From contig JANNLO010000278.1 of assembly GCA_031396835.1 (NCBI GenBank), forward strand, positions 1-44,525: DNA of 44,525 nucleotides. The letters run 5' to 3'. The DNA is from Snowella sp031396835 (GTDB lineage: Bacteria; Cyanobacteriota; Cyanobacteriia; Cyanobacteriales; Microcystaceae). Under the pieces are notes generated by a model. The model was given only the letters and a program-made list of their open reading frames with translations, was not told the DNA's origin and ran no database searches. Positions 26,657 through 36,015 of this stretch are shown piece after piece (the first letter of the stretch is position 1; the number at the start of each line of letters is the position of its first letter). A program made the translations under genes and the position numbers.

Positions 26657-27568
26657 TTAAACACCTTTATCTGTTGGATTTTTTAATGCTTCTTGTAATT
26701 TGGGACTCATTGGTAAATTGAGATTAACTTGTTTAGGAGGGATGGGTTTGGTGAACCATTTGCTATAAATTTTGTTAATTTCTCCCGTTTTCATTAAATT
26801 TTTTAAACTGTTATCAACAACTGCTTTAAATTGGGGATCATCTTTCCGAAACATCAAGCCATAGGGTTCAACGGATAAAGCAGGCCCGACGATCGCGAAA
26901 TTTTTAGGATTTTTCGATTGAGCAATTAAACCTGCGAGCAAAACATCATCCAACACAAAAGCACTAGCTCGTCCTGATTCCAACATCAAAAACGATTCAG
27001 CATGATCTTTGCCATAGAGATTTTTGACATTAATTTGTTGACCTTTTTCGTTCTGTTTAATATGGCGGTCAGAAGTCGTTCCCGTCGTCGTGACAACAGC
27101 TTTGCCATCGAGATCAGAAAGATTTTTAATGTTTGAATTTGCCTTCACTGCCATGCGGACAGAAGTGACAAAAGGAGCCACACTAAAAGCCACTTGTTTT
27201 TGGCGTTCCATGCTATTGGTTGTGGAGCCACATTCTAGATCGATGGTTCCGTTGGTCATCAGAGGAATACGGTTTTGCGAGTTGACAGGATTGGTTTTAA
27301 CCTCAAGTTTGGACATTTTGAGTTGTTTTTTGACGGAATCAACGACTTTCATGCACAAGTCAATGGAATAGCCAATGGGTTTTTGATTATCATCCAGAAA
27401 AGAAAAAGGAATGGAAGATTCCCTGACTCCTAAGACAATTACGCCTGAATCCTTGATTTTTTTGAGTGTTCCCGTCAATTCCTTGGTTTGGGAATGGCTG
27501 ATACTTGCGGTTGCGATTAAACTTATGCCTGCGATCGCGCTAATTTTCAAAAAAGTTTTGGCTAACAT
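26657..27568 (-). CDS. natF: Amino-acid ABC transporter substrate-binding protein (NatF/GltI type)
   Basis: 303 residues with a signal peptide (FLKISAIAGISLIATASISHSQ) and the periplasmic binding-protein family 3 fold: GVIVLGVRESSIPFSFLD, GYSIDLCMKVVDSVKK, NRIPLMTNGTIDLECGSTTNS and PYGLMFRKDD. The sequence most resembles the GltI (glutamate/aspartate) group, consistent with NatF of the cyanobacterial N-II system for acidic and neutral amino acids. No lipobox is present, so it should be free in the periplasm. It is first in the importer cluster. Substrate is inferred from family. Confidence 0.87.
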   Translation of the reverse strand: MLAKTFLKISAIAGISLIATASISHSQTKELTGTLKKIKDSGVIVLGVRESSIPFSFLDDNQKPIGYSIDLCMKVVDSVKKQLKMSKLEVKTNPVNSQNRIPLMTNGTIDLECGSTTNSMERQKQVAFSVAPFVTSVRMAVKANSNIKNLSDLDGKAVVTTTGTTSDRHIKQNEKGQQINVKNLYGKDHAESFLMLESGRASAFVLDDVLLAGLIAQSKNPKNFAIVGPALSVEPYGLMFRKDDPQFKAVVDNSLKNLMKTGEINKIYSKWFTKPIPPKQVNLNLPMSPKLQEALKNPTDKGV

Positions 27569-27692
27569 TATTAAAATCTCCTCAAAAAATCTAGTATATC
27601 AAAACTATAAAATATAAATAGCCAAAATGAGCAAGATTTTGATTAAGTTTGACAGTTAAGTCTTCATTTCTTGATTATTATTGCCGATATTA

Positions 27693-29999
27693 TTAAACAA
27701 AATTAGCAATCACACCTAAAACGGGTAAACGTAAATCATTAGCTTTTTTCATGGCTTCTTTAGCTAAAGATTGACTGGTTTTATTGACTCCCACAACTAA
27801 CAACATTCCATCAGTGCAAGCACTCATAAAATAGACATCGGTTGTTTCATAAAAATGTGGAAGATCATAAATTACTAAATCAAATTTTTCTTGAAATTCT
27901 GACATTAAATATTCCATCTTCGGAGACCATAAATGTTTGGGAGCAATAATATCTTCTGCGCCACTTGTAATTACATAAAGATTTTGATGATTTGGATCTT
28001 CTTGAATAATAGATTCTAAGTCAAGTTCTACGTCAACACTATGAGTTAAAAAATAATTAAGTCCTTTCTGACTTTTTAAGTTTAACCAATTAGAAATATT
28101 CGATTTATGACCATTAGTATCAACTAAAAGAACTCGTTTACCTTGTTCAGCGGCCGTAATTGCTAAGTTAAGTGCGATCGCCGATTGTCCATCTCCTGGT
28201 TGAACAGAAGAAATTGCCAAAGCCCTTAGCGGTGGATTCCGATAATAGAATAAAAGTTCAGTATAAATACTATTAAAAGTATCCACAAATGGCAACCAAT
28301 TCTCTTGAATCGGGATGTTATTTTTCAAAAACTCTTGACCACTTTTATTCTTTTTTAAATGCATTAACTTTTCTAAACCTTTTAATTCTTCTAACTCTTC
28401 TAAACCTTCTATTTCTTTTAAGTTTTTTGAAGGTAAAAGAGCCAGTTTAGAAAAATCTGAAGCAATATACTTTGGAACTTTTCCAATTAGAGGTAAACCT
28501 AAAATATCCTCAATATCATCAGTAGAAAAGAATTTATCTTGCTTCTTTTCCCACAGTAATGCTAATAAAATACTAAATAATAATCCGCCCCCGAAACCAG
28601 CCGCCAGTGACTTAGTACGATTTGGTGGTTCTCCTAATGGCTGACCATTTTCATCTAAAGGAATTTGAGGTTTAGAAATCAATTGCCAAGGAAGTTCTTG
28701 AGCCGATTCTACTTTTAAAGTTTCTCGCTGAATCAACAATTTATCAAGTACTTCTTCCGTCAATTTAATATCTCGTTCAAGTGTATTATATTGACTCATC
28801 ACTGTCGGGAGTTTTTTAATAGCATTATTTAATTGTTCTTGCTCAACAACAATAGAAGGCATTTGTGACTCTAGGGATTTAACTCTATTCGCTGTTTCAA
28901 CAAATTGCTGAATAAGATTAAGACGAATAGGATCTTGAAAACTTAATAGTAAAGAAGAGTTACTAGAAATCGCCCCAGGAAATTGTTTTAATAATGCTTT
29001 TGTTCTGATTGTCAATAAATTTTGGACGGTTTTATATCTTTCTTTTAAAGCTTCCACTTTAGAACTTTCAGAAGTAAAAACTGATTGAGCGGTAGTTAGT
29101 TGAGTCTGAAGATCAAGAAGTTCTTTCTGAAGAGATAATCTTTCTGGATCTTGATTTAATGACGCAATTACCAAAGCCTCTTTTGCAGAAATTCCTAGTT
29201 GTCCTTGAAGCGTTTGATGTAGCGTTTTTTGAGAGATAAGTTGTTGTTCTAAAGTAACTTTCTGTCTAGCAATCTCATCTATTTGTTCTAACAATGAGCT
29301 ACTTTTTGCTGTTGGATCAACTAATTCATATTGCTGACGAATTCTTTTTTGTTTGTCCTTTAAAGTATTTAAATTATTTTGTAAATTAGGTAATTGTTTT
29401 TCAATAAATTTTACTCCAGCTTTAATACTCGTTTCTCGATCTTCAGAGCTATATTTAACAAAAGTTTGGGACGCTACATCCAAAACAGCTTGAACCTCTT
29501 TGGGATCTTTGCCTTGATAACTCACCGTAAAGATTTTTGTTGCGCCTGTAACTGGTGAATTTACCCACTCAACCACGAAATTCTCCCGTAAATCTTGCCA
29601 AATAGCCGCAACTGTTCGTCTAGGGTGTTTTTTGTTAACGTCCTGGGCAATTCGATAAGTCATGCCAGGGCTTTTTAAAAAGATCAAATTAGTTGGATAA
29701 TCTAAAGCAGTTAAAGCCGCATCGGGAATGCCTTCAGTTCGAGTTAAAGTCGAAGGGTTGCTTAATTTACCTGCTGCTGTAATTGGTTCTACTAATAAAT
29801 AAAAGTTACCTTCATAAGTCGAAGGTTTTAAAAAAGCAAAAACAGTCGCCCCCATCGTCGTTAAAATGGTAATACCAGCAATCAGCCAAGCTTTACGCAG
29901 CAAAATCCGCAAATAAATTCGTGCAGTATTTCCTCTTTTGGGGAAGGATACAACGTCATCTATTTCTGCGATCGCGGAGAAGGAATCATTTGCCGTCAC
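27693..29999 (-). CDS. Wzc-like polysaccharide co-polymerase with degenerate BY-kinase domain
   Basis: 768 residues: a Wzz-type N-terminal region with first transmembrane helix (38-57), a long coiled-coil periplasmic section (190-430), a proline-rich second membrane region (455-483), and a cytoplasmic ATPase-like domain (570-768). Such proteins control capsule or exopolysaccharide chain length and export. In active BY-kinases the Walker A reads GxGKS/T; here it is PGDGQS (601-606), so the phosphate-binding lysine is Q605. The Walker A' motif, normally DxD, is VDTNGHKS, and the C-terminus lacks a tyrosine cluster. Kinase activity is therefore doubtful. An acidic LEELEELKGLEKL repeat lies at 533-545. 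No other capsule genes adjoin. Confidence 0.87.
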   Translation of the reverse strand: MTANDSFSAIAEIDDVVSFPKRGNTARIYLRILLRKAWLIAGITILTTMGATVFAFLKPSTYEGNFYLLVEPITAAGKLSNPSTLTRTEGIPDAALTALDYPTNLIFLKSPGMTYRIAQDVNKKHPRRTVAAIWQDLRENFVVEWVNSPVTGATKIFTVSYQGKDPKEVQAVLDVASQTFVKYSSEDRETSIKAGVKFIEKQLPNLQNNLNTLKDKQKRIRQQYELVDPTAKSSSLLEQIDEIARQKVTLEQQLISQKTLHQTLQGQLGISAKEALVIASLNQDPERLSLQKELLDLQTQLTTAQSVFTSESSKVEALKERYKTVQNLLTIRTKALLKQFPGAISSNSSLLLSFQDPIRLNLIQQFVETANRVKSLESQMPSIVVEQEQLNNAIKKLPTVMSQYNTLERDIKLTEEVLDKLLIQRETLKVESAQELPWQLISKPQIPLDENGQPLGEPPNRTKSLAAGFGGGLLFSILLALLWEKKQDKFFSTDDIEDILGLPLIGKVPKYIASDFSKLALLPSKNLKEIEGLEELEELKGLEKLMHLKKNKSGQEFLKNNIPIQENWLPFVDTFNSIYTELLFYYRNPPLRALAISSVQPGDGQSAIALNLAITAAEQGKRVLLVDTNGHKSNISNWLNLKSQKGLNYFLTHSVDVELDLESIIQEDPNHQNLYVITSGAEDIIAPKHLWSPKMEYLMSEFQEKFDLVIYDLPHFYETTDVYFMSACTDGMLLVVGVNKTSQSLAKEAMKKANDLRLPVLGVIANFV

Positions 30000-30086
30000 G
30001 GTATTGACCTAATAATTAAATTGAAAATGTCATAATACATTGTATGTCAAGAAACAATTTTTACAAAAAAATCAAAATCAAGAGAA

Positions 30087-31745
30087 CTAACTTGAAGGAA
30101 CAAGAATCGCTAAAGTTGAAATGACTTTTACACTAAATTCTTCTTCAAAAATTTCTTTTTTATAATCTAAATTCCATAATTCTAAGGCACAATCATCATC
30201 ACTATGGGAGGGAATTAAATGCAAATGAAGTTTTCTGTATTCTGGGTCATACTTACAATCAAAATCTTGAATCGCTCCAATTTGACGACGATCTAAGGCT
30301 ACTGATAATCTTAAAATTGCACTCAGTTGTCGAATAACAAGACGATTTATTTCTGATAATTTTATATAACATTCATGTCTTTTTTTCGGTTTACTGCGTC
30401 GGTGATAACGAGCAATATTAGCAATTAATTCTAGTTCAATTTCAGTAAAGCCTAATAACTCTGCATTACGAATTAAATAATAGGAATGTTTATGGTGAGA
30501 TGAATGACTAATATAAACCCCACAATTATGCAAAATTGCTGCCGACCAAAACCATTCTCGTTCTATTTTTCCCCAATGATGTAAGACTCCTTGAAGTTGA
30601 TCAAAAAGAGCCAAAGAAAATCGAGCAACTCGTTCACTATAAGCCAAGTCCACTTGATATTTATGGGCAATTTTAAGAACACTACGAGAACGAATTTCTC
30701 CCTGAAAACGAAGTCGATTTTCAATCAAACCATGGGTTAACATCCAATCAACAATCATTCCTTCTCTTAACGCCCGCTCACAAATAGTTATGGCCTCCAA
30801 ATTCAGCATATTCATTGCTTCTAAAAGAATGACCGCTCCCGCCAAAATAATTTCAGCCCGTTTATCGGACATACCAGGCAAGGCAAAACGTTGTTCATAA
30901 CTTAAAAGAGTAAATCGTTTAACCCATTCCCGAATTTCTTTGCGAGTTAGTTGATAGCCGTGCAGGGGATTGGGAATTTCTCGTTGTTGACTGAGGGCAT
31001 TAAGAATCGCTAAAGTTTCGACTGTCCCTGATGTGCCAACTAGTTTGACGTTTTCTCCTTGTTTTAAATAATGACGTAATTCATCTATGGGTCGCTCCAA
31101 CATTCCCTTAGCATAGGCTCGTAAAGCAACGTATTCTGTGGGACTAATGGGGTCAGAGCTAATAAAATCACGGGTAAGACGAACTGCGCCAATTTTAGTG
31201 CTGCTGAGAAAACGCGGTTCCTGACTGTCGGCCAGAATAATTTCGGTTGATCCGCCACCAATATCAATAATAATATGAGGTTGATTTTGGAAATCCATGC
31301 CTGATAATACGCCTAAATAGATGCGTCGAGCTTCTTCTTGGCCAGAAATAAGATCAACGTTTAAGCCTACTTCAGATTCAATTCGGGCTAAAAATTCATC
31401 TCCATTGTTGGCTTCTCTGGTGGCACTGGTCGCAACTGCAATAATCTGATCAACGTTAATGCTTAATGCCAAGTCTTTGCAGCGTTTTAAGGCCGCGATC
31501 GCCCGTTCCATTGAAGATTGAGTGAGGTTTCCTGTTTTTGGATCTCTTTCTCCCAAGCGAACAGTATCTCTTTCTCTAGCGATAATCGTAAAAGCAGTCA
31601 AAACGGGATCAATGCGAACAATGACCATATGAACTGAATTTGTCCCAATATCGATCGCGGCTAAGATGCAAGGATCTAGCGGCTTAAGGCTATCTGAGGA
31701 AACAGAAAACGGATTAATTGTGTTACCAGACTGCACCATGATCAT
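30087..31745 (-). CDS. ppx: Exopolyphosphatase, Ppx/GppA family
   Basis: Releases phosphate from polyphosphate chains (or acts on pppGpp in GppA relatives). The 552-residue product has the actin-like ATPase motifs: AAIDIGTNSVHMVIVRID (phosphate 1), the ATSATREANNGDEFL segment, and IIIDIGGGSTEI (phosphate 2). The C-terminal half is an HD-like helical domain (AAILHNCGVYISHSSHHKHS), as in long Ppx proteins. Start is MIMVQSG at 31745; the second Met, two codons in, is equally possible. It lies 87 bp upstream of the Wzc-like gene on the same strand. Confidence 0.94.
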   Translation of the reverse strand: MIMVQSGNTINPFSVSSDSLKPLDPCILAAIDIGTNSVHMVIVRIDPVLTAFTIIARERDTVRLGERDPKTGNLTQSSMERAIAALKRCKDLALSINVDQIIAVATSATREANNGDEFLARIESEVGLNVDLISGQEEARRIYLGVLSGMDFQNQPHIIIDIGGGSTEIILADSQEPRFLSSTKIGAVRLTRDFISSDPISPTEYVALRAYAKGMLERPIDELRHYLKQGENVKLVGTSGTVETLAILNALSQQREIPNPLHGYQLTRKEIREWVKRFTLLSYEQRFALPGMSDKRAEIILAGAVILLEAMNMLNLEAITICERALREGMIVDWMLTHGLIENRLRFQGEIRSRSVLKIAHKYQVDLAYSERVARFSLALFDQLQGVLHHWGKIEREWFWSAAILHNCGVYISHSSHHKHSYYLIRNAELLGFTEIELELIANIARYHRRSKPKKRHECYIKLSEINRLVIRQLSAILRLSVALDRRQIGAIQDFDCKYDPEYRKLHLHLIPSHSDDDCALELWNLDYKKEIFEEEFSVKVISTLAILVPSS

Positions 31746-31876
31746 TTTTATCGTACTCTTTACCCTTTGAATTTTGCTGAAAACTTGCCTAAAAGCCAGA
31801 AGCGTTAAATTTTAAATTCCAGATTTAGCTTAGCTTATTCGTTCGTATTATTAATAAGTTATATTTTAGAAATTTC

Positions 31877-32746
31877 TTAAGGCTGATCAATATCTGCCAA
31901 AATTTCTAGCGATTGTTGACAAAGTTGCTGATGAAAAGACCCATTGCTGGCAAAAATTCCGCCCCATTGACTCACATCTCCTCGATTATACAAAACGCGA
32001 TCGCCATTAAAATAAGTAAATTCTCCGCCCGCTTCCGTCAAAATTAGCTCAGGAGCCGCAAAATCCCAATCTTTCGCTGCCGATTTTCCAGATAAAGAAA
32101 TATAAATATCGGCCCTTTTTTCTAAAACTGCAACAATTTTACAGCCAACACTTCCCACATAATGCCGCGCAGAAAAGGATAAACGGTCAATTAAAGTCTG
32201 AAAGCGTTGATCTCGATGGGTACGACTTACCACCAAGGTTAATTGATCAGCATTAACTTGGGACGAGACTTTTATGGGTTCTAGCTTACCGTCCATTGTC
32301 TCAACAAAAGTTCCCTGTCCTTTGACTGCAAAATAAAGCTTTTGGGATTCAGGAATGCCGACTAACGAGAGAACAGGGGATTGCTGGTAAGCTAAGGCGA
32401 TATGAAGGGCATATTCTCCCGTTTTGTCAATAAAATCTCTAGTTCCATCCAAAGGATCAATAATCCAAACCCAATCTTGGGGCAAAGGTTCGTTTCCTTG
32501 ATGGGTTTCTTCACTCAGATAACCATAAATTTCTGTCCCAAAAGCCTCCTGTAATTTTTCCAAAATATATTGATTAGCCGCAATATCCGCCGCCGTGACG
32601 GGGCCATCTTTTTTAGCTTCATTTATCTCCAAATTTCCACTATTAGCTTCACCGCGATAGTAGGAACGCAGAATTTTCATCGCGCCCCAAGCAACGGAAC
32701 GCACTGTGCCGATCATGTCTTCTAATTTAACAGTTGGATTATTCAT
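31877..32746 (-). CDS. cysQ: CysQ-type 3'(2'),5'-bisphosphate nucleotidase / inositol monophosphatase family
   Basis: 289 residues of the lithium-sensitive magnesium-dependent phosphatase superfamily. The metal site motifs are LSEET (first glutamate), WIIDPLDGTRDFI, and the C-terminal AAKDWDFAAPELILTEAGG. The substrate in the CysQ group is PAP from sulfate assimilation; other members act on inositol phosphate or fructose bisphosphate, which sequence alone cannot exclude. The start codon overlaps the stop of the DCC gene upstream by four bases (ATGA), so the pair is translationally coupled. Confidence 0.88.
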   Translation of the reverse strand: MNNPTVKLEDMIGTVRSVAWGAMKILRSYYRGEANSGNLEINEAKKDGPVTAADIAANQYILEKLQEAFGTEIYGYLSEETHQGNEPLPQDWVWIIDPLDGTRDFIDKTGEYALHIALAYQQSPVLSLVGIPESQKLYFAVKGQGTFVETMDGKLEPIKVSSQVNADQLTLVVSRTHRDQRFQTLIDRLSFSARHYVGSVGCKIVAVLEKRADIYISLSGKSAAKDWDFAAPELILTEAGGEFTYFNGDRVLYNRGDVSQWGGIFASNGSFHQQLCQQSLEILADIDQP

Positions 32747-33156
32747 TCTGCTTTACTGATAAGAGAACAGCCAAAGGGGTAGGCAGACTGATAGGTCACT
32801 TTCCTTTTGCCAAACCAATCATAACGGTGATCGCGAATTTTTTCATAGCTTTTGTCACCAAACCATTTCACACCAGGCAATGCTCGATACGTTTGAATAA
32901 AAAGATCACCAAAAGGCAAAAGACGGGCAATTTCTTCCGCCGCATTACTTCCTTGCCATCTTTGAGAGCGATCGCTTTCTTTGATCAAAATCATTCCCAT
33001 TTCACAATCTTCTGCGGTAATTTCAAAAACTTTTAAACTGGCTTGATCTTGCATCGGAATATATTGAAAGCGTTGTCCTTGATCAAAGGTTTCTAGGAGT
33101 TGGGTAAAAGTAACACAAAGATTACAATTCCCATCGTAAATAATATAGTAAGACAT
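32743..33156 (-). CDS. Thiol-disulfide oxidoreductase DCC family protein
   Basis: 137 residues, a complete DCC (DUF393) domain: YYIIYDGNCNLC with the DxxCxxC motif at the N-terminus, FQYIPMQDQASLKVFEI, and a GDLFIQTYRALPGVKW stretch. The family is predicted to be a thioredoxin-fold oxidoreductase; the reaction is unproven. Its last bases overlap the start of cysQ. A third cysteine near the C-terminus (YPFGCSLI) is extra to the motif. Confidence 0.9.
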   Translation of the reverse strand: MSYYIIYDGNCNLCVTFTQLLETFDQGQRFQYIPMQDQASLKVFEITAEDCEMGMILIKESDRSQRWQGSNAAEEIARLLPFGDLFIQTYRALPGVKWFGDKSYEKIRDHRYDWFGKRKVTYQSAYPFGCSLISKAE

Positions 33157-33189
33157 AAATAAAAATTTTTCTCAAGTATATTTTCTAAA

Positions 33190-34098
33190 TTATAATTTAA
33201 TAGAATAAGGTTCAAATTTGGCTAATTGAATCGATTTATTCGGCTTATTTGCTAAACGATGGGAAGATAATTTTGGCGGTAAAATTTGAGGATGCCCTAG
33301 ATATTTTTTGTACAAATACTTATTCATTCTTGTGGGATTAGGTAGATCCAAACTTTTGGAAAATGGCTTTTCAGGTTCTAGCATTTCAATGTCAAAAATA
33401 ATAGAAGAATTACAATCTAAATCATACAATTGAATGACATGATTTGTCTGTCGAAACTTTGTTGTAATAAGACAATCTTCTTCTGAATTAAATGATATTC
33501 TTTTTTCTAATATGTCTTGTTTTTGATTTTCTTCAGAATGATTTATAAACCCATCTAAAAAAACATCTAAATCGACTTTTTCTGATCTTGTTTTCACTAA
33601 ATTAACTAGATCAGCTTGCTGATTTTCTGGGTTTAACTCAATTTCTATTAAGTTTTGTTCTAGTTTTTTAATTTGATTTTCTTCTTCAAAAGAATGTGAT
33701 TTTAGTAAAATACTTTCTGTTAAAATATCCAAAGATTCTTGTTGTTTAATTTCTGAATTTAAACAAACTTTTAAAGTAATTTTTTGCTTCCAATTTTCAC
33801 CACATAACTGTTCCATAATATCAGGATAACAAGAAATTTTCCAAATACCTGAATATAATTGCATTGAAGAAAAAATAGATAATAAACCTTCGCCATTTGT
33901 TCGTCGAGAATACTGTTGATTTTGTCTAGTTGTTGGATCAGATTCAGGATAATAAGCAATACAAATATCTATGTTTTGATGCACTCTAGAGGTGTGAGCA
34001 ATAAGATAATATTTACCTGCTTTAAATTGATCTAAGGAACCCAGAAAAGACCAATTTTGTTCATCTTCTTTTTGAATTGAAAAATCCCAAGTATTCAT
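33190..34098 (-). CDS. Cyanobacterial hypothetical protein with W..L..GRYRL-type N-terminal domain
   Basis: 302 residues from the ATG at 34098 (the frame is open to a TTG at 34134, without a ribosome site). Residues 1-100 (WDFSIQKEDEQNWSFLGSL, GKYYLIAHT, RRTNGEGLLSIF, YSGIWKISCYPD) resemble a beta-rich repeat seen at the N-terminus of larger cyanobacterial proteins of unknown function. The middle (120-215) is acidic and helical, and the end (240-302) is basic and proline-rich (HPQILPPKLSSHRL). No signal or membrane segment. I assign no function. AT-rich codon use fits its neighbours. Confidence 0.6.
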   Translation of the reverse strand: MNTWDFSIQKEDEQNWSFLGSLDQFKAGKYYLIAHTSRVHQNIDICIAYYPESDPTTRQNQQYSRRTNGEGLLSIFSSMQLYSGIWKISCYPDIMEQLCGENWKQKITLKVCLNSEIKQQESLDILTESILLKSHSFEEENQIKKLEQNLIEIELNPENQQADLVNLVKTRSEKVDLDVFLDGFINHSEENQKQDILEKRISFNSEEDCLITTKFRQTNHVIQLYDLDCNSSIIFDIEMLEPEKPFSKSLDLPNPTRMNKYLYKKYLGHPQILPPKLSSHRLANKPNKSIQLAKFEPYSIKL

Positions 34099-34226
34099 AA
34101 TATTTTTAAAAGATAAGATGGGGAGGAGTTGCAATAAGAATAAAAATAAGTACTTTTAAATACTCATTTCTTAGACAAAAGATACTGTTAAATGATTAAA
34201 GTAATTGGCAATAAAACTTGCTTTAC

Positions 34227-35510
34227 TTATGAAATCTTATGTCGATTAATTTGCTCTCTAAGTTCCCCTAATTGAGAAAATAATTCATCTTGAGAAATTG
34301 TCACTTGTTCTTTGTTATCCATCCATTTCAACTGTATTTCTCCTTTTTCTGCTTCTGTTTCTCCTAAAACCAAACAGGCGATCGCGCAACTCCGATCTGC
34401 TCGTTTAAATTGTTTCCCAAAGGCACTTCCACTCAGATCCAGTTCTACAATAAAACCTGCTTGACGGAGTTTTTGCGCCAAAATTAAACTTTGTGCTTCT
34501 GCTTTTTCTCCTTTAGAAACAAAGTAAAAGTCTGGTGATAAATTGGGGACAGGATGCAATTTTTGCAACAACAAAATCAATCTTTCCATACCAATCGCCC
34601 AACCGACTGCTGGCGTATCAGGGCCGCCTAGTTGAGTAGTTAACCCATCGTACCGACCGCCACCACAAACCGTTGCCTGTGCGCCCAAATCCTCAGACTG
34701 AATCTCAAAAGCCGTATGAGTGTAGTAATCCAAGCCTCGAACCAAGCGGGGATTGAGTTGATATTTAATCTGTAAATCTGTTAATAACTGTTGAACGAGA
34801 TCAAAATGTCGGCGAGATTCTGTACCCAAATAGTCCAAAATGCTGGGCGCGTTGAGGGTAATTTCTTGGGTGCGTTTATCTTTGCTATCAAGAATGCGGA
34901 GAGGATTGCGAGTGAGGCGTTCTTGGGAATCGGGGTCTAATTCGGCTTGATATGGGGTTAAATAATTGATCAGAGCTTCTCGGTAATTTTGACGATCTTC
35001 TCCATTTCCTACCGAATTTAGACCTAAATGTAAATTTTTTAAACCTAATTCTTTTAAAATATCCGTTGCGATCGCGATCGTTTCAACATCAGCACGGGGA
35101 TCGGCACTACCGAGAACTTCTACCCCTATTTGATGAAATTGACGTTGACGACCTGCCTGGGGACGTTCATAACGAAACATTGGCCCCTTATACCAAAGCC
35201 GTTGCACTCCTCCCGCCGCATAAAGATTATGTTCAATCAGCGATCTCACAACTCCAGCCGTTCCTTCAGGTCGCAAAGTTAGAGACCGATTTCCCCGATC
35301 CTCAAAAGTGTACATTTCTTTGCCCACAACATCAGTGGCTTCCCCAATTCCCCGTTTAAACAGCGCGGTTTCTTCAAAAATAGGAGTCCGAATTTCCTGA
35401 TATAAGGCACGATTGAGAATTTTACTCGCAACCGTTTCGATCTGTTGCCAATAACCAATTTCACTGGGTAAAATATCGCGGGTTCCTCGGATCGCCTGAA
35501 TTGCACCCAT
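34227..35510 (-). CDS. hisS: Histidyl-tRNA synthetase
   Basis: Charges tRNA-His. 427 residues with the class II motifs: AIRGTRDILPSE at the N-terminus, motif 1 (FEETALFKRGIGEATDVV), motif 2 (LTLRPEGTAGVVRS, then FRYERPQAGRQRQFHQIG), the two histidine motifs (LVRGLDYYTHTAFEI and GGGRYDGL), and motif 3 (AVGWAIGMERL), followed by the anticodon domain (340-427). Normal length. ATG at 35510. It is followed by the hypothetical gene after 92 bp. Confidence 0.98.
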   Translation of the reverse strand: MGAIQAIRGTRDILPSEIGYWQQIETVASKILNRALYQEIRTPIFEETALFKRGIGEATDVVGKEMYTFEDRGNRSLTLRPEGTAGVVRSLIEHNLYAAGGVQRLWYKGPMFRYERPQAGRQRQFHQIGVEVLGSADPRADVETIAIATDILKELGLKNLHLGLNSVGNGEDRQNYREALINYLTPYQAELDPDSQERLTRNPLRILDSKDKRTQEITLNAPSILDYLGTESRRHFDLVQQLLTDLQIKYQLNPRLVRGLDYYTHTAFEIQSEDLGAQATVCGGGRYDGLTTQLGGPDTPAVGWAIGMERLILLLQKLHPVPNLSPDFYFVSKGEKAEAQSLILAQKLRQAGFIVELDLSGSAFGKQFKRADRSCAIACLVLGETEAEKGEIQLKWMDNKEQVTISQDELFSQLGELREQINRHKIS

Positions 35511-35624
35511 TGCCTGTTTAAACCTATTTTGACTAATTGTTAACCTTATTTAAGATAACGGATTGGGGACGCGATCGTCATCCACGAAAAATAGATAAGT
35601 CAGTAGGAATAATTAAAAAGTCAA

Positions 35625-35754
35625 GAAATTGAGGCGTCGCCGAATCGAGAGATGAATACCAATTTTGCACATCTTCAAATGGTCAGTGTGAGTCTAGGTT
35701 TAAAAAATCTCATAAAAGAAGCTTCATATTCTTAATCAGCAACGCCGAAATTGA
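35625..35754. mobile_element. MITE-like element with 8-bp target-site duplication
   Basis: A 114-bp core (35633-35746) begins GGCGTCGCCGAATCG...ATGAA and ends with the inverted partner, whose complement reads GGCGTTGCTGATTAAG...ATGAA; 16 of 24 terminal positions match. The core is flanked on both sides by the identical octamer GAAATTGA (35625-35632 and 35747-35754), as left by transposition. It has no coding capacity, so it would have been moved by a transposase acting in trans. Confidence 0.65.
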
Positions 35755-35893
35755 ATGGTTGTAGGATTTTTAGTGCAAGTTAATCTTAATATTTAGTTAG
35801 TTTTTTTGCTTCTAAGTGCGGCCATCACTTTTTCTCGTAAATCTTTACAAGAGAAGGCTTCTATTATTATTTTCAACCATCAAAAATCCTTTG

Positions 35894-36013
35894 TTAACGA
35901 ACATTAGGATCTCTGTAGGTATCGACGTTTTCATGACGGTTTTTGTTACCTAAACCAGCTAAACCAATTAACCCTAAACAACCCCAATCGAAATGGTTAT
36001 CATTATGCTTGGC
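35894..36013 (-). pseudogene. Truncated WGxxGxxG-family small protein
   Basis: A 39-codon open stretch without a start codon, ending at a TAA (35894-35896): FDWGCLGLIGLAGLGNKNR followed by TYRDPNVR. The WGxxGxxG membrane helix with a basic stop and a short polar tail is the C-terminal end of a small exported family common in cyanobacteria. A stop codon lies directly upstream in frame, where the transposase fragment begins, so the signal peptide and mature part are gone. I infer disruption by the element. Confidence 0.6.
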
Positions 36014-36015
36014 TT

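Noticed and set aside
35791..35850. Minus-strand SCKDLREKVMAALRS frame as an IS630 transposase start
   Set aside because: About 20 codons only, no start codon, ends at once in a stop; the likeness is too short to call.
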